DNA of 64,000 nt from Lachnospiraceae bacterium (GCA_028689585.1 JAQVCW010000009.1:38314-102313), one strand, 5' to 3'. Numbered from the stretch's first letter, positions 25,274 through 35,593 are shown. A program made the numbers and translations. The notes: generated by a model not told the origin, from the sequence alone.

Positions 25274-26158
25274 AAATATAAAATTCATATCCTGCGGCAG
25301 GGGAGCCTGAAATTCCATGGGCTTTTGGGAGATGGGATGGATGAACTGCAGAAGGCGGGAATGCAGGGCCTGGCGGGAGATCAGGCGGGTATCCGGATGA
25401 TACAGATAATCTCCGATCAGGGGATGGCCGATGTATTTCATATGTACCCGGATCTGATGGGTGCGTCCGGTTTCCAGGCGCAGAGAGATCAGGGTGAGAT
25501 CCAGTCTGGAGTTATAAAATAAGGACTGATAGCGGGTGACTGCGGCTTCGCCGGTTTCAGGATTTACGCAGCGTTCCAGTACCGAACCTTCTTTTCGGGC
25601 AATGGGGGCGGAGATGACGGCAGAACCTTCCAGATTTCCCTGAACGATCGCCAGATATTCCCGCTGGATTTCCCGACGGCGCATGTCGGAGGAAAGGATA
25701 TGGGCGCTCAGCATATTTTTGGCGAGAATCAGCAGACCGCTGGTATCCCGGTCCAGCCGGTTGATGCAGCGGAATACAAATGGAATGTTTTGCTGCCCGT
25801 AATACCAGATCACTCCGTTTGCCAGTGTGTTGTCATAATTATTAATAGAAGGATGAACCGGCATATCAGCCGGTTTATTTACAATCAGGATATCTTCATC
25901 CTCATAGAGCAGATTCAGATCCATGGGGACTGGATGAATCTGCTCCGAGGTTTCGGTTTCTTCCAAATGAATGGAGAGCAGGTCACCTGAATGGAGAGGA
26001 GCCGTGGTGCGCGCCCGGCTTCCGTTTAACAAAATGCCGTCTTCGCTTCGTTTTAAGCAGGCTAAAATATGATGAGAATATCCGCGCTGACGCAGATATT
26101 CTCCAATGTTTTTATCGGATTCAGTTTGAGTGATTGAGTATTGAAATACGCGAACCAT
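25265..26158 (-). CDS. RluA/RluD family pseudouridine synthase
   Basis: A 297-residue enzyme. An S4-like RNA-binding start is at about 10-75. The catalytic domain contains DILIVNKPADMPVHPS, the catalytic Asp in NRLDRDTSGLLILAKN, and LETGRTHQIRVHMKYIGHPLIGDYLY. It converts uridine to pseudouridine in rRNA or tRNA; the exact target cannot be read. The ATG at 26158 follows AAGGGGGAC. It is the last gene of the minus-strand run that starts at the XRE-cupin gene, 10 bases after the flavin reductase. Confidence 0.88.
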   Translation of the reverse strand: MVRVFQYSITQTESDKNIGEYLRQRGYSHHILACLKRSEDGILLNGSRARTTAPLHSGDLLSIHLEETETSEQIHPVPMDLNLLYEDEDILIVNKPADMPVHPSINNYDNTLANGVIWYYGQQNIPFVFRCINRLDRDTSGLLILAKNMLSAHILSSDMRRREIQREYLAIVQGNLEGSAVISAPIARKEGSVLERCVNPETGEAAVTRYQSLFYNSRLDLTLISLRLETGRTHQIRVHMKYIGHPLIGDYLYHPDTRLISRQALHSRLLQFIHPISQKPMEFQAPLPQDMNFIFKN

Positions 26159-26168
26159 AAAGTCCCCC

Positions 26169-26678
26169 TTAAAGAGGCTGGGCAATCAGCACCTTCTGGA
26201 TTTCACAGATGTACATGGCGTGAAAATCACCATCCGGATACCAGCGTTCAATCAGTGACGGATCCAGGAAGGATTCCGGAGCAAGAGGCTGAGCAAACAT
26301 TTTTTTGCAGATCAGCACCGTCTTTGCTTCTTCGAAATAAGGAGTACCATCCGCATGAGCCACTGTAAGCCGGGATTTCGCAATTTTGTCTTCTTCCCGG
26401 CCGGAGACTTTCCCCAGATAGCCGTAAATGTCTTTGTGTCCTTCCGGAAGAATGGAAAGAGAGAGGGTGTCAGAGCCGTCAATGAACTCCTTTGTGTATC
26501 GCTGGGGACGGATCACGATGTAAGCCACGTCCTTGCCCCACATCACGCCCACGCCGCCCCAGGAAGCAGTCATGGTATTGACTTTTCCGTCTTTTTGCGC
26601 GGTTACCAGAAGCCAGTCTTCACCGATCATCTTAAATGGATTTTCCTGTAATTCTTTTGCTGTGATTTCTTTAAACAT
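26169..26678 (-). CDS. Flavin reductase-like FMN-binding protein (flavoredoxin type)
   Basis: A 169-residue protein with the flavin-reductase-like split-barrel fold: WLLVTAQKDGKVNTMTASWGGVGVMWGKDVAYIVIRPQRYT near the start and GYLGKVSGREEDKIAKS in the middle. These proteins bind FMN and take part in electron transfer. The ATG at 26678 follows AAAGGATG. It sits 42 bases after potD and 10 before the pseudouridine synthase gene; its link to polyamine uptake is not obvious. Confidence 0.82.
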   Translation of the reverse strand: MFKEITAKELQENPFKMIGEDWLLVTAQKDGKVNTMTASWGGVGVMWGKDVAYIVIRPQRYTKEFIDGSDTLSLSILPEGHKDIYGYLGKVSGREEDKIAKSRLTVAHADGTPYFEEAKTVLICKKMFAQPLAPESFLDPSLIERWYPDGDFHAMYICEIQKVLIAQPL

Positions 26679-26720
26679 AATAATGACATCCTTTCTTGTG
26701 AACATCAGTCCATCTTTTTA

Positions 26721-27911
26721 TCAGCTTGCTTTTACTTTATTCCAGTAGTTGTTGTACATTTCATCGGTATCATCCCCGAGGAACTGATAGGTCTCACAGT
26801 TCGCCAGCATATCTGAGGTGGGGAAAGCAATGGTGCTGTTTTTGATCTCTTCGTCCTCGATCAGATCTCTGGCTGCCTTATTGGGGGTAGAGTAGGTGAT
26901 GTATTCGAAGTTCTTCAGCGCAATATCCGCCCGGCACAGGAAATTGATGAAAGCTTCCGCATTTTCTTTATTCTGTGCATTTTTGGGGATCACCCAGGAA
27001 TCAATCCACAGGTTGCTTCCTTCCTTTGGAATGACATATTCCAGGTTTTCATTTTCTCTCTGAGTATAAATCGCTTCACCGGAATAGATCACGCCGAGAG
27101 CGGCTTCTTCTCCGATCATCTTATCGCGGACCTGGTCGATGACATAAGCCTGAACCAGAGGCTTTTCCTCAATCAGGGCATCGGTGGCAGCAGCCACTTC
27201 CTCTTCGCTGGTGGTATTCATGGAATAGCCCAGCTTCTTCAAAGATACCATCATTGCATCCCTTACGCTGTCCTGCATCAGAATGTTATCCTTGTATTTT
27301 TCATCCCAGAGGATATCCCAGCTTTCCACCGGCTCATCAACCATGGAGGTGTTGTAAAGGATCCCAACGGTGCCCCAGCAGTAAGGAACCGAATATTTGT
27401 TGCCCGGATCAAATTCTTCGGACCATTTCAGATATTCCTCATCAATGTTTTCAATATTGGGGATATTCTCATAATTCAGTTCCTGCAGCAGATTATTTTC
27501 AATCATTTTCTGGATCATATAATCAGAAGGACAGATCACGTCGTAAGAAATCGCCCCGGCCGCCACCTTGGGATACATGATCTCATTGGTCTCAAATTCC
27601 TCATAGACCACCTTGATGCCGGTCTCTTCCTCAAACAGATCAATCACATCCGGATCCAGATATTCGCCCCAGTTATAAACCACAACCTCCCCGGAATTTT
27701 CTTTCTTCGCAGAAGCTGCAGTCTCAGCAGAAGCAGAAGTCTCCACGACTTCCGTAGTATCAGAACCTGTCTTCTCAGCCTCCGTACTGCCTGCATTATC
27801 CGTTTCCTCCGCTGCGGCTTTGGTATCCTCCGGCTTTTCAATCTTGGTGCATCCGGCCAGAGTACCAACGGCCAGCACCCCGGCCAGGGAAAGAACAATC
27901 AATTTTTTCAT
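26721..27911 (-). CDS. potD: Spermidine/putrescine-binding lipoprotein
   Basis: A 396-residue ABC solute-binding protein. A lipoprotein signal ends in VGTLAGC (Cys about residue 20), followed by a 40-residue Glu/Thr/Ala-rich linker. The PotD core then starts VVVYNWGEYLDPDVIDLFEEETGIKV and has the typical YDVICPSDYMIQKM and PYCWGTVGILYN. It should capture spermidine or putrescine outside the membrane for PotABC. AAGGAGG precedes the ATG. Longer upstream readings of the frame have no ribosome-binding site. Confidence 0.92.
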   Translation of the reverse strand: MKKLIVLSLAGVLAVGTLAGCTKIEKPEDTKAAAEETDNAGSTEAEKTGSDTTEVVETSASAETAASAKKENSGEVVVYNWGEYLDPDVIDLFEEETGIKVVYEEFETNEIMYPKVAAGAISYDVICPSDYMIQKMIENNLLQELNYENIPNIENIDEEYLKWSEEFDPGNKYSVPYCWGTVGILYNTSMVDEPVESWDILWDEKYKDNILMQDSVRDAMMVSLKKLGYSMNTTSEEEVAAATDALIEEKPLVQAYVIDQVRDKMIGEEAALGVIYSGEAIYTQRENENLEYVIPKEGSNLWIDSWVIPKNAQNKENAEAFINFLCRADIALKNFEYITYSTPNKAARDLIEDEEIKNSTIAFPTSDMLANCETYQFLGDDTDEMYNNYWNKVKAS

Positions 27912-27953
27912 AGCAATCCTCCTTATAATTTGAATAAGCAAATTTATTTGTCA

Positions 27954-28760
27954 TTATACAGCCTGTTTTTTCTTTTCTTTTGGTTTTACGTTTACGATCA
28001 GGAGCAGCACCAGCACTGAAATAAACAGCAGGGTAGACAGTGCATACATCTCCGGCTTAATCCCTTTTCGCACCTCGGTATAAATCTTCGTGGACAGTGT
28101 TTCGAACCCGGGCCCCTTCACGAAATGGGTAATAACGAAATCATCCAGAGAAAGGGTAAAGGCCAGCAAAAATCCGGACAGCACGCCGGGCATGATATCC
28201 GGCAGGATCACCTTGCGAAAGGCCAGCGCATGGGATGCGCCCAGATCCAGCGCCGCTTCATAGGTGCTGAAGTTGATCTGCTTTAGCTTTGGCATAATGC
28301 TGAGCACCACATAGGGAAGATTAAACGTAATATGTCCAATCAGCACGGTCCAGAAGCCAAACTGTATGGTGTAGCCGAAATTGGTCATAAAATTGCCCAG
28401 TGCAATGAAGACCAGCATCAGAGAAATTCCGGTAACAATCTCCGCATTCAGCATGGGAATATTGATAATACCCATGATCAGCGTACGGCGTCTCTTTCTC
28501 ATCTGATTCAGAGAAAGAGCAGCGGTCAGGCCCAGCAGCGTGGCAATGGTGGCTGAGAGCACCGCAATGATCAGCGTATTGTACAGAGCATCCATGATAG
28601 CGCTGTTTTCAAACAGGCTGATATACCATTTGACAGACCAGCCGCCCCATTTTGCACGCGTCTTGGATGCGTTGAAGGAGAGGACGATCAATGTCAGAAT
28701 CGGTGCATAGAGCAAAACAAAAATTAAAAACATATAAATCCGTGAACATGCTTTTTTCAT
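27954..28760 (-). CDS. potC: Polyamine ABC transporter permease PotC
   Basis: A 268-residue inner-membrane permease with about six helices. The EAA loop is readable as YEAALDLGASHALAFRKVILPDIMPG, which docks on the ATPase. The early LTLIVLSFNASK and WYISLFEN are PotC/YdcV-like. Its ATG overlaps the potB stop by one base (28760), so translation is coupled. It forms the channel with PotB. Confidence 0.92.
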   Translation of the reverse strand: MKKACSRIYMFLIFVLLYAPILTLIVLSFNASKTRAKWGGWSVKWYISLFENSAIMDALYNTLIIAVLSATIATLLGLTAALSLNQMRKRRRTLIMGIINIPMLNAEIVTGISLMLVFIALGNFMTNFGYTIQFGFWTVLIGHITFNLPYVVLSIMPKLKQINFSTYEAALDLGASHALAFRKVILPDIMPGVLSGFLLAFTLSLDDFVITHFVKGPGFETLSTKIYTEVRKGIKPEMYALSTLLFISVLVLLLIVNVKPKEKKKQAV

Positions 28761-29578
28761 CAGAATGCAGCCCCCTCTCCATCTTTATCGTATTTCTGCA
28801 TAATGGCCATGCTGACCAGGATAAACAGCATCAGCACCAGTGACAATCCGCTGCCGGTATTCCAGTTGCTTCCCTGCTTGAACTTCTGCTCGATCACATT
28901 GCCGATCAGAAGGATCTTGCTGCCGCCCAACAGGTCACTGATGACGAAGGTGGTCAGCGAAGGTACAAATACCATGGTAATGCCGCTGATCACGCCCGGA
29001 AGGCTCAGCGGAAAGGTGATCTTGCAGAAGGTCTGGAATTCATTGGCGCCCAGATCCTTGGCTGCGTTGATTACATTCCGGTCTATTTTGATCAGACTGT
29101 TGTAAATAGGAAGCAGCATAAACGGAAGAAAGTTATAAACCATGCCAAGAACAATGGCATAAGGCGTATTTATGATATTCAGTGAGGGCAGTCCCAAAAA
29201 CTTCAGCGCAATATTGATGACACCGTTTTTCTCCAGCAGAGTCTGCCATGCAAGGGTGCGCAGCAAAAAATTCATCCACATGGGAATAATAAAAATCATA
29301 ACGATCAGTCCGGTGGCATTCGCTTTGGTGTTGGACAAAATCATGGCCAGCGGATAGGCCAGTATCAGACAGAGCACGGTGCTGATCAGAGAGAGCAGCA
29401 GCGCCAGCCAGAGCGCTTTCATATTTTCCGGGGTGCCCATATTCATAATGTTTTCCAGGGTAAGGCTGCCGGCTTCATTGGTAAAACCGTAGTAGACGAT
29501 CAGCAGCAGCGGAATTACGATGAAGGCCACGGTCCACACCAGGTAAGGGCCGGAGAGCAGCTTTTTCTTCTTAATCAT
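28760..29578 (-). CDS. potB: Polyamine ABC transporter permease PotB
   Basis: A 272-residue permease with six predicted membrane helices. The EAA motif is [29 protein letters not shown], and [24 protein letters not shown] is typical of PotB. Its start overlaps the potA end by 8 bases, so the transporter genes are tightly packed. Confidence 0.92.
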   Translation of the reverse strand: MIKKKKLLSGPYLVWTVAFIVIPLLLIVYYGFTNEAGSLTLENIMNMGTPENMKALWLALLLSLISTVLCLILAYPLAMILSNTKANATGLIVMIFIIPMWMNFLLRTLAWQTLLEKNGVINIALKFLGLPSLNIINTPYAIVLGMVYNFLPFMLLPIYNSLIKIDRNVINAAKDLGANEFQTFCKITFPLSLPGVISGITMVFVPSLTTFVISDLLGGSKILLIGNVIEQKFKQGSNWNTGSGLSLVLMLFILVSMAIMQKYDKDGEGAAF

Positions 29579-30644
29579 CGATCATCACCGCCTCTTCATC
29601 TTCGGATTCCGGCTTGTGCATGATCTGGATATTGAAAGGATCCACACGAATCCCCACCTCGGTGCCTACCGGGAACATGCGGGTGCTGTGAACCAGCCAT
29701 TCAAATCCGCCTGCCATGACTTCCATCTCATAATGCACACCTTTGAAAATCAGATGGCTGACGGTTCCGGTGATGGTGCCGGAAGCCGGATCGGTCAGCT
29801 CCACATCCTCCGGCCGGATCACCACATCCACAGGCTTGTTCCGGCCAAAACCGGTATCCACACAGACAAAACAGGTACCCAGGATCTCCACCAGCTTATC
29901 CTCAAGCATCAGGGCGTTAATGATATTGCTGTCACCGATAAAGTCTGCTACAAAAGCATTCTGAGGCTCATTGTAGATATCCTCCGGGGTGCCGATCTGC
30001 TGAATGTAGCCCTGATTCATGACAACAATAGTATCGGACATGGTAAGGGCTTCCTCCTGATCATGTGTAACATAGATAAAGGTAATTCCCAGTTCGTTTT
30101 TCAGACGGATCAGTTCATACTGCATATCCTGGCGCAGCTTCAGATCCAGAGCTCCCAGGGGCTCATCCAGCAGAAGTACCTTTGGTTCATTTACGATAGC
30201 CCGGGCGATGGCGATCCGCTGCTGCTGACCTCCGCTCAGGGAATCGGGAGTACGGTTCTCATAGCCGTCCAGATTGACCAGCTTCAGCGCATATTTGATT
30301 TTATCATTAATGTAATCCCGGCTCTTCTTTTTGATCTTCAGACCGAAAGCAATATTTTCTGCGATACTCATATGAGTGAAGAGGGCATACTTCTGAAATA
30401 CCGTGTTGAGCTGGCGTTTGTTGGGTGCCAGGCTGGTAATATCTGTACCGCTGAAGATGACGTTTCCCTGATCGGGCTGTTCGAAACCGCCCATAATGCG
30501 CAGCGTGGTTGTTTTACCGCAGCCGGAAGGTCCCAGCAGAGTCAGAAATTCATTTTCCCGGATGTAAAGATTCAGGTCATCCAGAACCGTAGTATCGTCG
30601 TATTTTTTTGTGATATGAACCAGATCAATCAGTTTATTGCTCAT
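29571..30644 (-). CDS. potA: Polyamine ABC transporter ATPase PotA
   Basis: A 357-residue ATPase. Walker A is [13 protein letters not shown]-loop [11 protein letters not shown], signature LSGGQQQR, Walker [13 protein letters not shown] and switch His in [11 protein letters not shown]-terminal TOBE-like domain of about 110 residues follows ([10 protein letters not shown]). The ATG at 30644 follows AAAGGAG; the frame stays open further upstream but that part overlaps the regulator gene. It powers polyamine import. Confidence 0.93.
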   Translation of the reverse strand: MSNKLIDLVHITKKYDDTTVLDDLNLYIRENEFLTLLGPSGCGKTTTLRIMGGFEQPDQGNVIFSGTDITSLAPNKRQLNTVFQKYALFTHMSIAENIAFGLKIKKKSRDYINDKIKYALKLVNLDGYENRTPDSLSGGQQQRIAIARAIVNEPKVLLLDEPLGALDLKLRQDMQYELIRLKNELGITFIYVTHDQEEALTMSDTIVVMNQGYIQQIGTPEDIYNEPQNAFVADFIGDSNIINALMLEDKLVEILGTCFVCVDTGFGRNKPVDVVIRPEDVELTDPASGTITGTVSHLIFKGVHYEMEVMAGGFEWLVHSTRMFPVGTEVGIRVDPFNIQIMHKPESEDEEAVMIDD

Positions 30645-30661
30645 GATAATCTCCTTTGCGA

Positions 30662-31201
30662 TTAAAAACTCGGCGGCGTGCTGACCCAGATCAGTGTGGC
30701 ACCGGTCCGGCTGCCTGCGGTAATATAGTGCTGCGTGTTTGCGGTGAAGTAGAATGCTTCCCCTTTTTTGGCTTTGACTGCTTTTTTTCCTAAATGGATC
30801 GTGATGCTTCCGCTCAATACATATCCGAATTCTTCTCCCTCGTGGGGATTGTCCGGATAGGTGGATCCGCCCGGCTCCAGAGAGAGGCGGATAGGCTCCA
30901 TCATATTTTTCTGGGCATTGGGAATGATCCATTGAATGGAATTTTTTAATTCCGTATCTTCTTTTACAAAAAAGTCACTTTCATGAAATACCACCTGGTC
31001 ATCCGATACATCGCAGAAAAAATCTTTCAGATCGGTGCCGAGGCACTGCAGAATATCCACCAGAGTAGCAATAGAAGGAGAGGTAAGATCCCGCTCCAAC
31101 TGGGAGATAAAGCCCTTGGACAGTTCGCAGCGGTTTGCCAGTTCTTCCTGTGTCAGCCCTTTGGCGACACGCAGTTCTTTTAATTTATACCCTATTTCCA
31201 T
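30662..31201 (-). CDS. XRE-cupin transcriptional regulator
   Basis: A 179-residue regulator. An N-terminal XRE helix-turn-helix ([44 protein letters not shown]) is joined to a C-terminal cupin barrel (about 105-175, [34 protein letters not shown]). The layout is shared with PuuR-type regulators of polyamine genes. It is the first gene of the potABCD operon, 17 bases before potA, so it likely senses polyamines and controls its own promoter through the dyads in the leader. Confidence 0.88.
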   Translation of the reverse strand: MEIGYKLKELRVAKGLTQEELANRCELSKGFISQLERDLTSPSIATLVDILQCLGTDLKDFFCDVSDDQVVFHESDFFVKEDTELKNSIQWIIPNAQKNMMEPIRLSLEPGGSTYPDNPHEGEEFGYVLSGSITIHLGKKAVKAKKGEAFYFTANTQHYITAGSRTGATLIWVSTPPSF

Positions 31202-31339
31202 GGCTGCCTCCTGTAAAATAACTGCAGCAAGACTGCAGTGCGGGAATGTTTTTGCGCTCCTGCAAAAATGCGGTCTTTCCTGCAGATAGAATTCTGTAAA
31301 AAATAGGTAAACATAAAGTCAGCATTCGAAAAGAATATG

Positions 31340-31393
31340 TAAACTTTAAGTTTAGAAATACTGAATTCGCAACATAAATAAACAAAAAGTTTA
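31340..31393 (-). promoter_or_regulatory. Two TAAAC-N5-GTTTA dyads in the pot leader
   Basis: Perfect dyads at 31340-31354 and 31379-31393, with degenerate half-sites at 31308-31312 and 31401-31405. They lie just downstream of the promoter at 31419-31446 and are candidates for the XRE-cupin operator. The rest of 31202-31418 is leader with no gene seen. Confidence 0.55.
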
Positions 31394-31418
31394 CATTTAC
31401 TAAACAAACGCTAAGACG

Positions 31419-31446
31419 ATTATACACTTTCTTTTAAGTATGTCAA
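31419..31446 (-). promoter_or_regulatory. Promoter of the XRE-cupin/potABCD operon
   Basis: On the minus strand TTGACA and TATAAT are 16 bases apart, both perfect consensus boxes. The leader to the first start codon is over 200 bases. Confidence 0.85.
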
Positions 31447-31615
31447 TATGTTTTTGTTTATTTTATCCTTTTATCCTGAGAATTGTACTTAACAAATATT
31501 TCGGAATATGATAGTATAAAAAGGCAAAGCATAAAAATGGAATTCCAACGGGAAAACCTGCCGCTGGCAGCTTTTGGATACGCTGCGGCAAACGAAAACA
31601 GGAGGAGCTTTGGAT

Positions 31616-32689
31616 ATGGAAAAGAAGAAATATGTGGCATATGTAGGCACTTATACCCATGGGAGCAGTATTGGGATACATGTATATGACATTGATATGG
31701 AGACAGGAAGCCTGACGGAGCGAAATGTGATACCGGTCAACAACGCTTCCTATCTTACAAAATCCTATAATGGAAAATATCTGTATTCGATTGCAGATGA
31801 AGGAGTAGAGGTACTCAAGATTGAGGCGGACGGAGATCTTACCCCTATCAATAAGGTAGGCATTGACGGTATGCGTGGCTGCTATCTCTCCACCGATGCC
31901 ACGGGAAAGTTCCTGTTTGTGGGCGGATACCACGACGGCAAGGTGACAGTAGTTCACACCCACCGCAATGGACGGCTGGGCAGCGTCATGGACGGAGTAT
32001 TTCATCAGGGTATGGGCAGTGTGGCAGAGCGTAACTTCAGGCCGCATGTGAGTTGTGTCATCCCTTCCCCGGACGGAAAATATCTGTGTGCCGTGGATAA
32101 TGGAATCGACCAGGTAAAGATATATAGAGTAAATCCGCAGAGCGGAAAGCTGACGCTGCATGATATTCTCCGCTGTGAGCTGGAGTCCGGCCCCCGTCTG
32201 CTGTGCTTCAGCAAAAATGGAAAATTTGCCTATGTCAATTGTGAGCTGACCAATCAGATCCGGGTGTATTCCTATGACGGCAGCGGCAAATATCCCAAAT
32301 TTGAGCTGCTTCAGGAAGTTAAGAGTCTGATGGACGAGAAAGAGGTCAGCAGTGCCTGCTGTGCCATGAAGATTTCTCCCAGCGGAAAATATCTCTACTG
32401 TTCCAGCGCAGGGGAAAACACCGTAGGTATTTTCGAGATCAATGATGAGACAGGTCTTCTGGAGAAGATATGCATTCTGCCCATCAGCGGCGGTTATCCA
32501 AAAGACATCGATGTGCTGCCGGATGAAAAAACCATGGTGGTGCTGTGCCACGAATCAAATTATATGAGATTTTTCACCATAGACTATGAGAAAAAGGTGA
32601 TTGTCATGAAGGGCAGGCAGCTTAAGGTGGAGACACCGAACAGTATTCTGATATCAGAGACAGAAGCGGGAGGAACCGAAGATTCATGA
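31616..32689 (+). CDS. Lactonase-family beta-propeller protein
   Basis: A 357-residue protein resembling the 7-bladed 6-phosphogluconolactonase/YkgB family: AYVGTYTHGSSIGIHVYDIDMETGSL at the start, RPHVSCVIPSPDGKYLCAVDNGIDQV and ISPSGKYLYCSSAGENTVGIFEI at blade junctions. Lactone hydrolysis in the pentose phosphate pathway is the family role, but substrates vary. GGAGGAG precedes ATG 31616. The stop overlaps the next gene's ATG. Confidence 0.82.
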   Translation: MEKKKYVAYVGTYTHGSSIGIHVYDIDMETGSLTERNVIPVNNASYLTKSYNGKYLYSIADEGVEVLKIEADGDLTPINKVGIDGMRGCYLSTDATGKFLFVGGYHDGKVTVVHTHRNGRLGSVMDGVFHQGMGSVAERNFRPHVSCVIPSPDGKYLCAVDNGIDQVKIYRVNPQSGKLTLHDILRCELESGPRLLCFSKNGKFAYVNCELTNQIRVYSYDGSGKYPKFELLQEVKSLMDEKEVSSACCAMKISPSGKYLYCSSAGENTVGIFEINDETGLLEKICILPISGGYPKDIDVLPDEKTMVVLCHESNYMRFFTIDYEKKVIVMKGRQLKVETPNSILISETEAGGTEDS

Positions 32690-34374
32690 TGGATTTTAGA
32701 AAAAAAGGAAAGATCTGGGTGGAAGAAAACCGGGAAAAAGTGATCTTTGCCCTGGGCTTAAATCTGCTGGTGATGATTTTATTTTTGATTTTCATGCGGC
32801 CATTTTATGAAGTCAATGACGATCTGATGCTCAGCGGTCTGGCCAATGGCTCTATGGCTCTGGCGGATGCCCATATGATCTTTTTGAACTATATTCTGGG
32901 GCTGATTCTGATTCCGCTGTACCGGATTTGCGGGGCAGTTTCCTGGTATGCCATTTTGCAGTACCTTGTGGTATTCTTTTCCTTTTCGGCAGTTACATAC
33001 GTTACAATGCGCCGGCTCAAAAGCAATGCGGGAATTTGGATTTCACTGCTGATGCTGATCTTTTTCGGATATGAATGCTACATTAAGGTGCAGTTTACAA
33101 AGACAGCCAGTGTGGCGGGCATTGCAGGCATTTTCCTGATCTTTTATGCACTGGAGCAGAAGAAGGTTTCCTTCCCCGCATATTTTGCCGGCCTTATTCT
33201 GGCCTGCTTCGGAGTGATGTACCGCTGGAGACAGTTTTTTGCATGTGCCGCTCTGATGACCGGCATCGGCGTTTTCCTGCTGCTGAAGCTGAGAGAATAT
33301 CAGAAACAGGAATGCCTGCGCAGATTCCTGACCTATGTGGGCGGCTTTGGGGTGCTGCTGGGGGCGGCTATCGGCTTGATTATGCTGGACAACCATATGT
33401 ACAATACGGATTCTGCCTGGAGCTACTACCGGGAATACAATCTGGCCCGGGCGAACCTTCTGGATTACGGCTTTCCGGATTATGAGGAAAACCGCAGCAC
33501 TTATGAAGCATTGGGGATCAATGAGGATGCTTTTCACATGTACGTCAGTTGTAATTTCAACGATCCGGAAAAGTTCTCCCTGGATACCATGAAAACGCTG
33601 ATCGGCCTGAAAGAGAAGACCAGACTGAGCAAGGCGCTGATCGTTCAGTTCCTGAAAAAATTTCCGCTGAATTTTTTCCAGACAGCGGCCTTTTACTGCT
33701 TTCTTCTTCTTGGCTTTCTGTGGCTCCTCTGGGGCAGCCATAAATGGTCCGGGTGGCTCACTGTCTTTTACGAGATCTGTGCTTTCGGCGCCGTATACTT
33801 CTATATGTTTTACCGGGGCCGTTATCTGGTCAACCGGGTGGATGCGGGGCTTTGGTTTGGAGCCTGCACGGTTCTCATCTGGCTGCTGCAGGCAGAAAAA
33901 GCGAAGGCTTCCGGACAGACTGCGTCCCTTCTCTGCCTGAGCGCAGTGCTGCTTAATCAGAGCTCCATGTGGAAAGACTGGCGCATCAATGCAGGCCCCT
34001 CGGCAGATTTGGAGCAGAGGGCTGTTCTGGAAGAAATGTCTCAGGATAAGGAGCATCTGTATCTGGCAAAGGTGGGCACGATTTCGGAAAGCAGCGCATA
34101 CGGCATATTTGACGCGATGCCGAAAGGACTGGTAAGCAATATCAACTGGCTGGGCGGCTGGGAGACAAATTCTGCAGGCTGTATCGCTGCACTGGCAGAT
34201 TATGATGTGGTGAATCCCTTCCGGGATATGATCAATAATGAGAAAGTCTATCTGATCGACAATAATATTAAGCTGACGATGCGTTATATCAATGAATTTT
34301 ATGACGAGACTGCAGAGGCGGTGAAGGTAAAGAAAGTGGGAGAATACCAGATTTATCAAATCAAAAGCAAGTAG
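32686..34374 (+). CDS. Polytopic membrane protein of unknown function
   Basis: A 562-residue protein with about ten membrane helices in residues 20-420 and a soluble C-terminal 140 residues. An acidic pair (EVNDDLM, about residue 45) sits in the first outside loop, as seen in GT-C/PMT-type glycosyltransferases, and this is the only functional hint. It starts inside the stop codon of the lactonase gene (ATGA), so the two are translated together. No specific family is recognised. Confidence 0.72.
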   Translation: MMDFRKKGKIWVEENREKVIFALGLNLLVMILFLIFMRPFYEVNDDLMLSGLANGSMALADAHMIFLNYILGLILIPLYRICGAVSWYAILQYLVVFFSFSAVTYVTMRRLKSNAGIWISLLMLIFFGYECYIKVQFTKTASVAGIAGIFLIFYALEQKKVSFPAYFAGLILACFGVMYRWRQFFACAALMTGIGVFLLLKLREYQKQECLRRFLTYVGGFGVLLGAAIGLIMLDNHMYNTDSAWSYYREYNLARANLLDYGFPDYEENRSTYEALGINEDAFHMYVSCNFNDPEKFSLDTMKTLIGLKEKTRLSKALIVQFLKKFPLNFFQTAAFYCFLLLGFLWLLWGSHKWSGWLTVFYEICAFGAVYFYMFYRGRYLVNRVDAGLWFGACTVLIWLLQAEKAKASGQTASLLCLSAVLLNQSSMWKDWRINAGPSADLEQRAVLEEMSQDKEHLYLAKVGTISESSAYGIFDAMPKGLVSNINWLGGWETNSAGCIAALADYDVVNPFRDMINNEKVYLIDNNIKLTMRYINEFYDETAEAVKVKKVGEYQIYQIKSK

Positions 34375-34377
34375 GGG

Positions 34378-34445
34378 AAAAATGGGCAGCCCCACGAAGC
34401 GAAAGACTGGAGCGCAGTCCGGCTTCGTGAGGCAACCCATTTTTT
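34378..34445. terminator. Long three-part hairpin between convergent genes
   Basis: AAAAATGGG pairs with CCCATTTTTT, CACGAAGC with GCTTCGTG, and an inner ACTG with CAGT. T-tracts in both orientations suggest bidirectional termination for the membrane-protein gene and aroC. Confidence 0.8.
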
Positions 34446-34456
34446 ATCATCAATCA

Positions 34457-35593
34457 TCAATCGTAGATGCGGTGAAGCTTGTCCAGGGTGGCGGTCATGT
34501 TCCAAAGGAGCAGATCCAGGATTGTGATGGCAGTCATGGCTTCTACCACTACTACGGCTCTTGGAACAATGATGGGATCGTGACGGCCTTTGATCCTGAT
34601 CTCATGGCAGGTTCCGTCCTGAAAGAGGGCGGTCTGTGCTCTGGAGATGGAAGGGGTGGGCTTGAATGCGGCCCGGATCAGGATATTACTGCCATCGCTG
34701 ATCCCGCCCAGAATCCCTCCGGCATGGTTGGCGGCTTTTTGAGCACGGCGGGTACCGGATTCAGTTTGGGAGGCATCGGCCGGAGCAGGGGAGAGCTCTG
34801 TGAACTGGTCATTATTTTCATGCCCCATGGAACGGGATACGGCCAGGCCATCCCCAATCTCCACTGCTTTGACAGCACCGATGGAAAACAGCGCTTTGCC
34901 AAGGCAGGCATCCAGCTTATCAAAGACAGGTTCTCCGATGCCTGGTTTCATGTGCTCCACCAGGCATTCTACCATGCCGCCGGAAGAGGTCTGTTTTTCG
35001 ATGCACTCATCTAAGAAAAGCAGCGCCCGTTCTTCCGCTTCTTCGTCCGGCATATACAGCTTGCTGTTCAGGATACGGCTGCGGTCAAAGTGAGCCGGAT
35101 CGCATTCCACCATTCCGATGGATTTGGTGTAGGCCGTGACCTGAATCCCCAGCTCCCCCAGAAGCTTGGAGGCGATGGCACCGGCAGCTACACGGCCAAT
35201 GGTTTCCCGGCCGGAGGAGCGCCCGCCGCCCCGATAGTCACGAAAACCGTATTTCTGGTCGAAGCCGTAATCGGCATGTCCCGGTCTGTAATAGGAAGCA
35301 ATGTCACTGTAGTCTTTGGAACGCTGATCCTTGTTAAACACCATAAGAGAAATTGGAGTCCCGGTGGTGCGCCCCTCAAATACACCGGAGAGAATTTCCA
35401 CTGCATCTGCTTCCTGACGCTGGGTGGTGTATTTGTTCTGGCCCGGTTTTCTTCTGTCTAAAAATAACTGGATGTCCTCCTCGTTCAGAGACAGCCCTGC
35501 TGGGCATCCATCCACGACGACGCCAATGCCTTTTCCATGGGATTCTCCCCAGGTAGTGATACGGAACAGAGTTCCGAAAGATGATCCTGCCAT
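34457..35593 (-). CDS. aroC: Chorismate synthase
   Basis: A 378-residue FMN-dependent enzyme converting EPSP to chorismate. Signatures are WGESHGKGIGVVVDGCPAG near the start, YRPGHADYGF and RGGGRSSGRETIGRVAAGAIA in the middle, and GILGGISDGSNILIRAAFKPT near the end. The ATG at 35593 follows GGAAAGGG. It is alone on the minus strand with its own promoter. It feeds aromatic amino acid synthesis. Confidence 0.95.
   Translation of the reverse strand: MAGSSFGTLFRITTWGESHGKGIGVVVDGCPAGLSLNEEDIQLFLDRRKPGQNKYTTQRQEADAVEILSGVFEGRTTGTPISLMVFNKDQRSKDYSDIASYYRPGHADYGFDQKYGFRDYRGGGRSSGRETIGRVAAGAIASKLLGELGIQVTAYTKSIGMVECDPAHFDRSRILNSKLYMPDEEAEERALLFLDECIEKQTSSGGMVECLVEHMKPGIGEPVFDKLDACLGKALFSIGAVKAVEIGDGLAVSRSMGHENNDQFTELSPAPADASQTESGTRRAQKAANHAGGILGGISDGSNILIRAAFKPTPSISRAQTALFQDGTCHEIRIKGRHDPIIVPRAVVVVEAMTAITILDLLLWNMTATLDKLHRIYD

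Noticed and set aside
33043-34440. Minus-strand frame of 465 codons
   Set aside because: Shadow of the polytopic membrane protein gene; the sense frame has clean membrane helices and overlaps the lactonase gene as an operon.
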